From NCBI GenBank assembly GCA_016283095.1, contig JAEEMG010000049.1, positions 1 to 40,052 of the forward strand: a stretch of DNA of 40,052 bases, read 5' to 3'. Positions 7,453-15,302 of this stretch are shown here, one piece after another. This stretch comes from Paludibacteraceae bacterium. GTDB lineage: Bacteria; Bacteroidota; Bacteroidia; Bacteroidales; Paludibacteraceae. The notes under the pieces are model-generated. The model was not told the origin of the DNA. It ran no database searches and was given only the letters and a program-made list of their open reading frames with translations. The stretch's first letter is position 1. The number at the start of each line of letters is the position of its first letter. The position numbers and the translations under genes were made by a program.

Positions 7453-8304
7453 ATGAAAAAGACTGAAGACGAATTGATAGAGGATATGCTTAACACAGCA
7501 TTTTCCGAGGATATAGGTGATGGCGACCACACAACTCTTTGCTGTATTCCTGATACAGCTATGGGTAAAGCTAAACTTTTGGTTAAGGAGGATGGCGTGT
7601 TGGCTGGTGTAGATATCGCTCTACGTGTGTTCAAGAAATTCGATCCTGAATTGAAGGTTGAGGTTTTGATGCACGACGGTGATACTATCAAAAAGGGTGA
7701 TATTGTATTCTACGTTGAGGGTAAAACTCAGTCGCTTCTTCAGACAGAGCGTTTGGTGCTTAACCTGATGCAGAGAATGAGTGGTATCGCTACTCAGACA
7801 AGAAAGTATGTCAAACTTCTTGACGGTCTTCATACTCGTGTGCTTGACACTCGTAAGACTACTCCTGGTTTGCGTATCATCGAGAAGATGGCGGTCAAGA
7901 TTGGTGGTGGTGTAAACCATCGTATCGGTCTTTACGACATGATCCTTCTAAAGGACAACCACGTTGATTTCGCAGGTGGTATCGATAAGGCTATCAATCG
8001 TGCTAAACAATACTGCAAGGATCACAACAAGGATCTTAAGATTGAGATCGAGGTCCGCAATATGGATGAGCTTGAGCAGGTGATGAAGGTCGGCGGTGTC
8101 GACAGAATCATGCTCGACAATTTCAGCACAGAGCTTACTCGTAAGGCTGTCGAGAGAATCGGTGGCAAGTATGAGACTGAGTCGTCTGGCGGTATCACTA
8201 TCGACACTCTTCGCAGCTATGCGGAGTGTGGCGTCGACTTCATCTCTGTAGGTGCTTTGACTCACTCTGTAAAGGGCTTGGATTTGAGTCTGAAAGCATG
8301 CTAA
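7453..8304 (+). CDS. nadC: Nicotinate-nucleotide pyrophosphorylase (carboxylating), QPRTase
   Basis: 283-aa cytoplasmic enzyme of de novo NAD synthesis. It converts quinolinate and PRPP to nicotinate mononucleotide, CO2 and pyrophosphate. The family's anionic-substrate motifs are visible: TRKTTPGLR (residues 133-141), GGGVNHRIGLYD (151-162) and ILLKDNH (164-170), followed by the barrel strands IEIEVRN (near 200) and RIMLDNFS (near 220) that carry acidic active-site residues, and the SSGGIT phosphate loop near the C-terminus. Length is normal. It has its own promoter and a terminator just downstream, so it appears monocistronic. No nadA or nadB is in the window. Confidence 0.97.
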   Translation: MKKTEDELIEDMLNTAFSEDIGDGDHTTLCCIPDTAMGKAKLLVKEDGVLAGVDIALRVFKKFDPELKVEVLMHDGDTIKKGDIVFYVEGKTQSLLQTERLVLNLMQRMSGIATQTRKYVKLLDGLHTRVLDTRKTTPGLRIIEKMAVKIGGGVNHRIGLYDMILLKDNHVDFAGGIDKAINRAKQYCKDHNKDLKIEIEVRNMDELEQVMKVGGVDRIMLDNFSTELTRKAVERIGGKYETESSGGITIDTLRSYAECGVDFISVGALTHSVKGLDLSLKAC

Positions 8305-8313
8305 ATCTTTGTG

Positions 8314-8341
8314 ATTAAGAATTAAGAGTTAAGAGTTAATA
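8314..8341. repeat. Heptamer tandem repeat between nadC and its terminator
   Basis: Four consecutive 7-bp units: ATTAAGA, ATTAAGA, GTTAAGA, GTTAATA. A short simple-sequence repeat just before the terminator hairpin. Confidence 0.8.
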
Positions 8342-8345
8342 ATAG

Positions 8346-8375
8346 GGCAATGGTTATGCGGTCATTGCCTTTTTT
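8346..8375 (+). terminator. nadC rho-independent terminator
   Basis: GGCAATG (8346-8352) pairs perfectly with CATTGCC (8363-8369) and is followed by six T residues. The hairpin covers the ATG at 8350, which argues that this ATG is not used as a start by the next gene. Confidence 0.8.
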
Positions 8376-8382
8376 GATTTTT

Positions 8383-9750
8383 ATGAGATCCTTTACCTTC
8401 ATAACATTTATCCTTTGCTCGCTATCTTGTTTTGCAGAATCAATTCGTTTGACAGAACATATTCAAGATGCCTCACAAGACTCTTTGAAAAGAGCCTTGC
8501 TTAAATATGTGCCTGATAGCTCGTATATTGTGAAAGTAGGAGATATAGGTTACTCAGATAAAAATATTGCAAAATCTTGGTTGGTGACCTATGGAAAGGT
8601 CAAAGATAATTGCGAGGATGAAGAAGAAGAGGGAATACTCGTCTTGCATCAAACGCATGAAAACGAATGCTACGTCGCTTGCGAGGATAGCAACTATTTT
8701 AATCCTTTCGTCACGGGTATAAAATATGGTGATGGTAGAATCTCGGTGTTTAGTGAACTTCTTAATAATCGAACTTCTTATTATGAATGCTTTAATGGGG
8801 AATGGAAACTTGTAGGATATGAGTTTGGAGATCCTGAGTATTCGGAAGGACGATTGGATTTTAATGATGGAAAGATAGATTGTTTGACGGGAAGAATGTT
8901 CCTCAAGAATGGTTGTTATGTAGGAGGCTTTAAGGAAAAGAATCCAAAGAAATGTGAAGTGGATATTGATCTCCAGTATCTACAGGATTTCCTAAATGAG
9001 GATTTTACTGTGTACGACAGTTTAATCTATTTTTACCAACATTGCAAGTTTTCTGAGCCACGTAGCCACTTTTACTACGGTTATAGATGGAGCGAAGAAG
9101 ATCTCGACTCTTTGAAAAGATTGTTTCTGACCTATTTGCCAGACAGTACTGATTTGCTGGATGTTGTCGATTTGGATGTTCAGGATGAAAATATCGAACA
9201 TGGTTGGCTGCTTCAGACAAGATGTGAAAGGCGAGAGTTGGAATTCTTTGACGACGGGAGATGCTATAATTCAAATTTACGTGGAGCTATAATATTATTT
9301 AAGAATAAGACGGGAGAAATCTATAAGTATTTTGAAAGAGAAAATGTGTTTACACCAGAAAGCGGACCAGGTGGCCTTTGGTGTGTGAATTCCTTGAATG
9401 GCAATCTTATTGTGAGAAACGATAATTATGTTACTACGATCAATTGGTATGAATTTGTCAACGGAGAGTTTAAACTGTTTAGATCTTATTACAAGGCAGA
9501 TGATGTCACCTCTGGATTTGAAGAGCACGTCATAGATATTGAATCCGGCACATTTGAAAGCATAGAGGATATCATGGAATATGTTTACGACGAGGCAACA
9601 GAAACCGGATATATGAAGCAACTAGATCATATAGTAGTCAAAGGCAAGGTGACGGTCGATTATCTTCCTGATTTCCTAGAGAAATCCTATGAGATTAAAA
9701 TTATCGAAAAAAAACGTGTAGACGGGGGCATCTCACCGTCTGATCCTTAA
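8383..9750 (+). CDS. Secreted protein with a duplicated domain, unknown function
   Basis: 455 aa from the ATG at 8383; an in-frame ATG at 8350 lies inside the nadC terminator and is unlikely to be used. Residues 1-19 form a signal peptide ending CFAES. The mature protein holds two diverged copies of one domain. The first begins DSLKRALLKYVPDSS (about residue 33) and the second DSLKRLFLTYLPDST (about 238). Each continues with D-(x)-N-I-(x)6-WL and then beta-rich, Tyr/Glu-rich sequence with FNGEWKL or VNGEFKL. I do not recognise the family. It is probably a periplasmic or surface protein. It converges on a minus-strand gene, the two stop codons being directly adjacent. Confidence 0.75.
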   Translation: MRSFTFITFILCSLSCFAESIRLTEHIQDASQDSLKRALLKYVPDSSYIVKVGDIGYSDKNIAKSWLVTYGKVKDNCEDEEEEGILVLHQTHENECYVACEDSNYFNPFVTGIKYGDGRISVFSELLNNRTSYYECFNGEWKLVGYEFGDPEYSEGRLDFNDGKIDCLTGRMFLKNGCYVGGFKEKNPKKCEVDIDLQYLQDFLNEDFTVYDSLIYFYQHCKFSEPRSHFYYGYRWSEEDLDSLKRLFLTYLPDSTDLLDVVDLDVQDENIEHGWLLQTRCERRELEFFDDGRCYNSNLRGAIILFKNKTGEIYKYFERENVFTPESGPGGLWCVNSLNGNLIVRNDNYVTTINWYEFVNGEFKLFRSYYKADDVTSGFEEHVIDIESGTFESIEDIMEYVYDEATETGYMKQLDHIVVKGKVTVDYLPDFLEKSYEIKIIEKKRVDGGISPSDP

Positions 9751-10872
9751 TTATTTAATCTTTCTTGCCTCCTTCACAGTTTCCCATGCCGCATTGATCT
9801 GTTTCATCGTCTCTGTGGCTTGACGCAAAGCTTCTTCACCCAACCTGGCTGCATTGTCGGGATGATACTTCACTGCCATTGCACGGTATGCTTTCTTGAC
9901 TTCTTCATCTGATGCTTTATCTTCGACGCCAAGAATGTCGTATGCATCATTGGTGGTCATTTTTTTTGTTTGCTGACCAAATTTTCTATTTTTATCTCCT
10001 TGATTTTTAGTGTTGTAGTCTTCTCGATTCTCTGCCTCATTCCACTGTTGAGGATGATTGTCGTTGTAGTATCCATGATTGTACTTTTGCATGAAGATGG
10101 CATAGATACTCTTAAACTCTATATCTTTTATCTGTAACTTTGCCGCAATGTCCTTGATTATACGGTATTCAATTTCATGTATTTCTTTGTCTGCAAAACC
10201 GACGGCCAACAGCTCCATAATAAGCTCTGATTTTGCAGAATAGTTCATGTGTTTGTTGATATCCTCACAAATCTCCTTCAAATTGTAGTCGCTTTGACTT
10301 TTGACTGCAAATTCGACTCTATAGTATGCTGTTTCCTGTTCTTTCTTTGTCTTGAAGTATCGCTTGATAGTGAATCTTGCCTTATCTAATTCACTGAATT
10401 TGATGTCGTGGTCTGCTTTGATGATGATTCCAAGCAAAGAGATAATACATTGCTTGAAGTGGGCTTCTTCATCAAAAGACTCTTCTCGTTTGTAGTTTAT
10501 GATTGAGATTGTAATACTCACTATGGCACAACTTATACAACAAAAGATTCCTATCTCTGGGGACCAAGAACAACCAAATATGAAGCTCAAAAATGAAAAT
10601 AGAATGATATTGGTAATGGCTGCTTCTATAGCTGATCTTTTTCGCTCTTTATTATCCTTGTCTGCCCTTTCCTTTTTGCTTGTGATAAGGGGCTTTTCTG
10701 TTTGTTCCTTTAGTCTCTTATAAAAGAGTTTTATAAGTATAAACAGTGCAAAAATGAGTACTAAACCGATTGACCCATATTTAATAATTGGATCCTTACT
10801 GAACAAGCCAACATATAACATTAATATGGCTAACATAATCATTATTGAGGTAAAATTTGAATTGCCTTTCAT
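9751..10872 (-). CDS. Membrane protein with TerB-like and C-terminal J domain (DjlA-like)
   Basis: 373-aa protein. Four hydrophobic segments (about 8-25, 31-50, 88-105 and 107-128) form two hairpins separated by a basic Lys/Arg/Glu-rich loop (residues 51-85). A helical region (about 135-260) fits the TerB/DjlA-type domain. A charged linker follows, then a J domain (about 305-373) with YDILGVEDKASDEEVKKAYR and the essential HPD motif at 337-339, as required to stimulate DnaK ATPase. The arrangement of membrane anchor, TerB and C-terminal J domain is like DjlA, although DjlA has one membrane segment. It is probably a membrane-tethered DnaK co-chaperone. It lies 51 bp after a K+ channel gene on the same strand and may share its transcript. 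Confidence 0.85.
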   Translation of the reverse strand: MKGNSNFTSIMIMLAILMLYVGLFSKDPIIKYGSIGLVLIFALFILIKLFYKRLKEQTEKPLITSKKERADKDNKERKRSAIEAAITNIILFSFLSFIFGCSWSPEIGIFCCISCAIVSITISIINYKREESFDEEAHFKQCIISLLGIIIKADHDIKFSELDKARFTIKRYFKTKKEQETAYYRVEFAVKSQSDYNLKEICEDINKHMNYSAKSELIMELLAVGFADKEIHEIEYRIIKDIAAKLQIKDIEFKSIYAIFMQKYNHGYYNDNHPQQWNEAENREDYNTKNQGDKNRKFGQQTKKMTTNDAYDILGVEDKASDEEVKKAYRAMAVKYHPDNAARLGEEALRQATETMKQINAAWETVKEARKIK

Positions 10873-10923
10873 GATATTTTCGGTTTAGTTTTTTTACTAA
10901 AATATCTTGTAAAATAACTATGG

Positions 10924-11796
10924 TTAGGCTTTCTGGTCTTTCTCGTCTATCAGCAAAGCCCCGCAGTGTCGGCAATAGATGGCGTCGTTGTCCTGTCCTT
11001 TGCTTCCGCAGTGCAGGCATATCTTCGTCTTGCTTATTTTTCGCTTCTCTTTCGCAAGTGAAAGTGAGAATATTCCCGTCGGCACAGAAAGAATGGAATA
11101 TCCGAGAAGCATGACGATCGTTGTGAGGAATCTTCCGATCGGGGTGACGGGAGTGATGTCTCCATAACCTACGGTTGTCAGCGTCACGACTGCCCAGTAG
11201 ATGCTTTCGGGGATGCTGTTGAATGTGGCTCCTTCTCCTCCCTCCACAAGATACATTATCGCTCCGATTGATGTGACCAGCAAAAGTACAAATACAGCGA
11301 AAATGATTGTTTTGTGCATTCCTGCTTTTATGGCGTTGAGCATCATCTCTCCCTCTTTGATGAATGCGAAAAGCTTGAAAATCCTAAAGATACGTATCAC
11401 TCTGAATATACGTATCACCATTATCGCATGGGCTTGTGGAATGAAAAATGCCAGATATGTCGGCAGTATGGAAAGAATGTCTATTATTCCGAACACACTG
11501 AACGCGTACTGGCTCGGTCTTTCCGAACAATAGAGACGCAGGATATATTCGAATGTGAAGAATATAGTGAAGATCCATTCTAAGATGTGGAGTCCGTGGC
11601 GGAAATTGTCTGGCATCTCCACCGTCTCCATGATGGCGATCGCCACACTAAGAAGAATGAACCAGATAAGAATGACGTCGAACAGACGGCCAAGGTAGGT
11701 GTCTGTTCCGAAGATGATTTCATTGGCCTTGGCTTTGACATAAGGATTCTTCGAAATGAAGTTCCAAATTCGCTTGATGTTCTCTTTTAACGCCAT
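10924..11796 (-). CDS. Voltage-gated potassium channel with C-terminal zinc ribbon
   Basis: 290-aa six-transmembrane channel subunit. Segments S1-S3 lie at about 35-57, 67-90 and 96-117. S4 (about 120-143) carries a regular series of arginines (IRIFRVIRIFRIFKLF), the voltage-sensor signature. S5 is at about 165-188. The selectivity filter TLTTVGYGD sits in the pore loop and S6 at about 228-252. It should assemble as a tetramer and pass K+ through the inner membrane. Unusual is the C-terminal tail with two CxxC knuckles (CLHCG and CRHCG) that form a zinc ribbon of the double-zinc-ribbon type. A Bacteroidetes promoter lies upstream, divergent from that of bamD. Confidence 0.93.
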   Translation of the reverse strand: MALKENIKRIWNFISKNPYVKAKANEIIFGTDTYLGRLFDVILIWFILLSVAIAIMETVEMPDNFRHGLHILEWIFTIFFTFEYILRLYCSERPSQYAFSVFGIIDILSILPTYLAFFIPQAHAIMVIRIFRVIRIFRIFKLFAFIKEGEMMLNAIKAGMHKTIIFAVFVLLLVTSIGAIMYLVEGGEGATFNSIPESIYWAVVTLTTVGYGDITPVTPIGRFLTTIVMLLGYSILSVPTGIFSLSLAKEKRKISKTKICLHCGSKGQDNDAIYCRHCGALLIDEKDQKA

Positions 11797-11816
11797 TTTT
11801 TCGTGTTTTTATGGTG

Positions 11817-11846
11817 CAAAATTAAGAATTTCAGTTCTAATAGAAA
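11817..11846 (-). promoter_or_regulatory. Promoter of the K+ channel gene
   Basis: On the minus strand the region reads TTTC-N18-TAATTTTG. The -7 part (11817-11824) matches TAnnTTTG exactly and the upstream part (11843-11846) matches TTTG in three of four bases. The channel start codon is about 20 bp downstream. Confidence 0.6.
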
Positions 11847-11852
11847 AAAATG

Positions 11853-11884
11853 TTTGCGTTATTTAATATGAATGATTATTTTTG
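11853..11884 (+). promoter_or_regulatory. bamD promoter, predicts a nearly leaderless transcript
   Basis: TTTG (11853-11856), a 20-bp spacer, then TATTTTTG (11877-11884): an excellent match to the Bacteroidetes consensus. The signal-peptide ATG at 11893 begins only 8 bases after the element, so the expected transcription start falls at or within a few bases of the start codon. Confidence 0.65.
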
Positions 11885-11892
11885 TGACGTTT

Positions 11893-12720
11893 ATGAGAAA
11901 ATGTTTATCGTTCATACTTGTATCAATAGTTTCGGTGCTCGTTTTGACATCGTGCGGTGGATTCGGAAAAGTCCAGCGCAGTACAGATAATGAATACAAG
12001 TATAAAATGGCGAAAGAGTATTTTGCCAATGAAAAATGGTTGAACTGTGCCATCATCGCACAGTCGCTTCTGCAACCGTTCCGTGGCACGGAAAGAGGTG
12101 AGGAAGTTTTATATATGGTGTGCAAGAGCTATATCAATAATGAGGATTATCCTGTGGCCCGCACATATATAAAGAGCTATATAAAGAGTTATCCGCGTGG
12201 CAAATATGTAGAGGAGGAGGCTTTCGACCTTGCTTATTGCTACTATAAGGAGAGCCCTGATGTGAAACTGGATCAGGAGCCAACTGATGCTGCCATCGAA
12301 GCGTTGGAGGATTATGTTTCAAGGTATCCAAGTTCGGAGAATGCAGGTTTGGCAAAGGAGATGTTGATAGAGATGAAGGAGAAGTTGGCAGAGCAGCAGT
12401 TGAACAATGTGAAACTTTATTACAACTTGGGTGATTACCGTGGCAACAACTATTTGTCCGCTATAATCACAGCAAGAAACGCAAAAAAGAAGTTTCCAGA
12501 CAGCAGATACAACGAAGATTACTCTTTCTACATTCTGAAAAGCTATTACAGCCAAGCGAATGAGAGTGTGGAAAGCAAACAATATGACAGATTTATCGAT
12601 GCAAAAGACGAATGTTACTCGTTTTTAAAGGAGTATCCGTCTACTAAATATGCTAAAGAGGTTGAGTCTATTCAGCATAAGATAGATAGATATTTCGAGC
12701 ATCATAAGAACAAGAATTAA
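11893..12720 (+). CDS. bamD: Outer membrane protein assembly factor BamD, lipoprotein
   Basis: 275 aa from the ATG at 11893. An in-frame ATG at 11872 overlaps the promoter and would put seven extra residues before a normal lipoprotein signal, so it is rejected. The signal peptide ends in a lipobox (VLTSC), followed by GGFGKVQRSTDNEYKYKMAKEY, typical of Bacteroidetes BamD. Tetratricopeptide-like helical repeats follow (for example YKMAKEYFANEKWLNCAIIAQSLL, VLYMVCKSYINNEDYPVART, AFDLAYCYYKES). BamD is the essential lipoprotein partner of BamA in outer-membrane beta-barrel insertion, on the periplasmic face of the outer membrane. It is followed at 29 bp by rpoZ, in a conserved Bacteroidetes gene order. 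Confidence 0.93.
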   Translation: MRKCLSFILVSIVSVLVLTSCGGFGKVQRSTDNEYKYKMAKEYFANEKWLNCAIIAQSLLQPFRGTERGEEVLYMVCKSYINNEDYPVARTYIKSYIKSYPRGKYVEEEAFDLAYCYYKESPDVKLDQEPTDAAIEALEDYVSRYPSSENAGLAKEMLIEMKEKLAEQQLNNVKLYYNLGDYRGNNYLSAIITARNAKKKFPDSRYNEDYSFYILKSYYSQANESVESKQYDRFIDAKDECYSFLKEYPSTKYAKEVESIQHKIDRYFEHHKNKN

Positions 12721-12749
12721 AAAGAGAGTAAGATTAAAAATACAATAAA

Positions 12750-13082
12750 ATGGATTTTAAGAAAGTCAACGCACCTACGACTACGGTTACAAGAGACATG
12801 AACAGCTTGAGCGAGCGTACTGGCAACATCTATGAGACTGTTTGCATCATTGGTAAGCGTGCCAATCAGGTAAGCATCGATATCAAGAATGAACTTGACA
12901 AGAAGTTGAAGGAGTTTGAAATTGGCAACGACAATCTTGACGAGGTATTTGAAAACCGTGAGCAGATTGAGATTTCTCGTTACTATGAGAGATTGCCAAA
13001 ACCAGTGCTTATCGCAACTAAGGAGTATGAGGACGGAGAGATCTCATACAGAATGCCTCAAAAGGTTCAGAAGAACAAGTAA
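12750..13082 (+). CDS. rpoZ: DNA-directed RNA polymerase omega subunit (Rpb6/RpoZ type)
   Basis: 110-aa protein with the Bacteroidetes-style omega sequence. A helical N-terminal half contains SLSERTGNIYETVCIIGKRANQVS (the Rpb6/omega signature around residues 18-41), and the C-terminal part includes ISRYYERLPKPVLIATKEYEDGEISYRMP. It stabilises the beta' subunit during RNA polymerase assembly. It follows bamD closely and is followed by a terminator-like hairpin before coaBC. Confidence 0.9.
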   Translation: MDFKKVNAPTTTVTRDMNSLSERTGNIYETVCIIGKRANQVSIDIKNELDKKLKEFEIGNDNLDEVFENREQIEISRYYERLPKPVLIATKEYEDGEISYRMPQKVQKNK

Positions 13083-13104
13083 TTCGTATTTATGTGATAT
13101 AAAA

Positions 13105-13143
13105 GGGAGTTCGGAGGAGTAATCTGCCGTACTCTCTTTTTTT
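13105..13143 (+). terminator. Terminator-like hairpin between rpoZ and coaBC
   Basis: GGGAGTTCGG (13105-13114) pairs with CCGTACTCTC (13127-13136) at 8 of 10 positions, followed by seven T residues. The stem is imperfect, so it may attenuate instead of fully stopping transcription into coaBC 29 bp further on. Confidence 0.6.
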
Positions 13144-13171
13144 CTTTTTTAGACGGAATTCGGTTATATAT

Positions 13172-14392
13172 ATGTCGACATTATCAGGAAAACACATATT
13201 GCTGGGCATCACTGGAGGTATAGCTGCCTATAAGTGTGCACCATTGGTACGTGAGTTTGTGAAGCGTGGCGCTGAAATCAAGGTTGTTATGACTCCGTTG
13301 GCTAAACAGTTTATCACTCCGCTCACAATGGCTACTCTTTCCAAAAATCCAATCTTGGTTGATTTCTTCAATCCGGAAAATGGAGAGTGGAACAGCCACG
13401 TCAATCTTGGTATGTGGGCTGATGTTTATCTGATCGCTCCGGCTACAGCCAACACTATCGGCAAAATGGCTAACGGTGTGGCTGACAATCTGTTGCTGAC
13501 TTCATATCTGTCTGCTAAATGTCCGGTCTTTTTTGCTCCGGCAATGGATTTGGATATGTATAAACATCCTGCTGTTCAGAAAAATATCGCCACTTTGATC
13601 TCGTATGGCAACCATGTTATTGAACCAGGAACCGGTTTCTTGGCTTCAGGCCTTGAGGGCAAGGGAAGAATGGCAGAACCTGCGGATATAGTTGTGGCTT
13701 TGGAGAGCTTTTTTGAGACAAAGAGTGATTTGGCTGGCAAAAGAGTGATGATCACAGCCGGCCCTACATACGAAAAAATCGATCCTGTGAGATTCATAGG
13801 AAACTATTCTTCAGGAAAAATGGGTTTCGCTTTGGCTGAGGAGTGCGCGGATCGTGGAGCTGAGGTGACACTGATCGCAGGCCCTACTTCGTTGAAGACA
13901 GTTAACGAAAAAATAACCAGAATCAATGTAGAGTCCGCTCAACAGATGTACGATGCCGCTGTGGAAAACAGCTCGGCTGCTGATGTCCAGATTCTGTGTG
14001 CCGCAGTTGCGGACTATCGCCCTTCTGTTGTCGCTGACAAAAAGATAAAGCGAGAGAAGACGGGAGAGATGACGTTGACTCTCGTGCCTAATCCGGATAT
14101 CGCCGCGGCATTGGGAAAAATTAAAAGAGAAAATCAGGTGAATGTGGGATTCGCTTTGGAAACGAATGATGAGGCAATGAATGCGAAAGATAAATGCTCT
14201 CGTAAGAATTTCGATTTCATAGTGATGAATTCATTAAAAGATAAAGGTGCTGGTTTTCAGGTTGATACCAACAAAATTACAATTTTTACAGCTGGCGGAG
14301 ATATAAAGGAATTTCCGTTGAAAACTAAAAAAGAGGTTGCGGCAGACATTGTGGATGCTGTAGTGGAAATAGCAAAAAAGAAAGGCTTATGA
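13172..14392 (+). CDS. coaBC: Bifunctional phosphopantothenoylcysteine decarboxylase / phosphopantothenate-cysteine ligase
   Basis: 406-aa coenzyme A biosynthesis enzyme. The N-terminal flavoprotein domain (CoaC, about 1-180) shows GITGGIAAYK for FMN binding, the active-site His in SHVNLGMWAD, and APATANTIGKMANGVADNLL. The substrate-binding motif reads PAMDLDMY where the Escherichia coli enzyme has PAMNxxMW. The C-terminal CoaB domain (about 190-406) begins MITAGPTYEKIDPVRFIGNYSSGKMG, the CTP-binding region, and contains VAAVADYRP and KIKREK with the conserved lysine. Together they turn 4'-phosphopantothenate and cysteine into 4'-phosphopantetheine. The stop overlaps the start of the next gene by four bases (ATGA), indicating coupling. 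Confidence 0.96.
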   Translation: MSTLSGKHILLGITGGIAAYKCAPLVREFVKRGAEIKVVMTPLAKQFITPLTMATLSKNPILVDFFNPENGEWNSHVNLGMWADVYLIAPATANTIGKMANGVADNLLLTSYLSAKCPVFFAPAMDLDMYKHPAVQKNIATLISYGNHVIEPGTGFLASGLEGKGRMAEPADIVVALESFFETKSDLAGKRVMITAGPTYEKIDPVRFIGNYSSGKMGFALAEECADRGAEVTLIAGPTSLKTVNEKITRINVESAQQMYDAAVENSSAADVQILCAAVADYRPSVVADKKIKREKTGEMTLTLVPNPDIAAALGKIKRENQVNVGFALETNDEAMNAKDKCSRKNFDFIVMNSLKDKGAGFQVDTNKITIFTAGGDIKEFPLKTKKEVAADIVDAVVEIAKKKGL

Positions 14393-15300
14393 AAAAAGTT
14401 TTTTTGACACTTGTTTCGTTTGTTTTTGGAACTGTGTTTTCAATGGCTCAGGAACTGAATTGTTCGATTACGATCAATTCCGACGAGGTGTCTGGACAAA
14501 ATAAAGATTTGTATAAGGATTTGGAGTCGGCTCTTGCTGATTTTTTCAATACACACAAGTGGACAGACGCTGTTTTTCAAAAGGAAGAACGAATAGATAT
14601 AACATTCTCAATATACTTGGATAACACATCTGAGGCTAATGGAGGAAAACAGTCGGGAAATTTGTCTGTGACGGCAAGTCGCCCCGTCTTCAACACTTCA
14701 TATACAACTCCTCTTTTCAATTTCCAGGATAAGAATTTTGACTTCACTTATAATGCCGGTGACCGTATCGAATATACAGACGGTGATTATGATGTAAATC
14801 AGAATCTGATGGCAGTGTTGGCGTTCTACGTCAATATCGTGCTTGGTCTTGAGTTTGACAGCTTCTCTCCTCTTGGTGGAACTCCTTACTTTGAGAAGGC
14901 TGAAATGATATCAGCCGCCGCAAGAAGTTCGGATGATGCAGGATGGAAGGCCTTTGCAAAAGACAATAACAGATATTCGTTGATATCGTTGTATATGGAT
15001 GCCAATTTGGCTAATCTTCGTAATGTGTACTATGAATATCACCGTCTAGGACTTGATGTGATGGCTGATGATTTGAACAAGGGAAAGGCTAAGATTATGG
15101 AGCAGATGACATATTTGCGTGAGATGCAACGTGCTAAACCTTTTGCTGTGCCTCTTCAGATCTTCGTCAATACTAAGTTTGATGAATTGTATAATCTGTA
15201 TCGTCTTGATGATCAGAAGGTTCGCGACGAAGTGTATAGCATGGTTTCTGCTATCGCTCCTGAAATGAAAGACATCGACAAATTACAGAAAGGAAACTGA
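14389..15300 (+). CDS. DUF4835 family secreted protein
   Basis: 303-aa protein that I recognise as DUF4835, a Bacteroidetes family of unknown function that regularly sits between coaBC and recN, as here. Residues 1-21 are a signal peptide ending SMAQ, followed by ELNCSITINSDEVSGQNK, the typical opening with a beta strand. The central part has an aromatic-rich section (SRPVFNTSYTTPLFNFQDKNFDF) and the C-terminal part is helical (LGLDVMADDLNKGKAKIMEQM). The product is probably periplasmic. The ATG overlaps the coaBC stop and recN starts two bases after its stop, so the three are one translationally coupled transcript. Confidence 0.9.
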   Translation: MKKVFLTLVSFVFGTVFSMAQELNCSITINSDEVSGQNKDLYKDLESALADFFNTHKWTDAVFQKEERIDITFSIYLDNTSEANGGKQSGNLSVTASRPVFNTSYTTPLFNFQDKNFDFTYNAGDRIEYTDGDYDVNQNLMAVLAFYVNIVLGLEFDSFSPLGGTPYFEKAEMISAAARSSDDAGWKAFAKDNNRYSLISLYMDANLANLRNVYYEYHRLGLDVMADDLNKGKAKIMEQMTYLREMQRAKPFAVPLQIFVNTKFDELYNLYRLDDQKVRDEVYSMVSAIAPEMKDIDKLQKGN

Positions 15301-15302
15301 TT

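Noticed and set aside
7241-7456. 71-codon ORF upstream of nadC
   Set aside because: It runs through the nadC promoter into its start, and the translation shows no conserved pattern.
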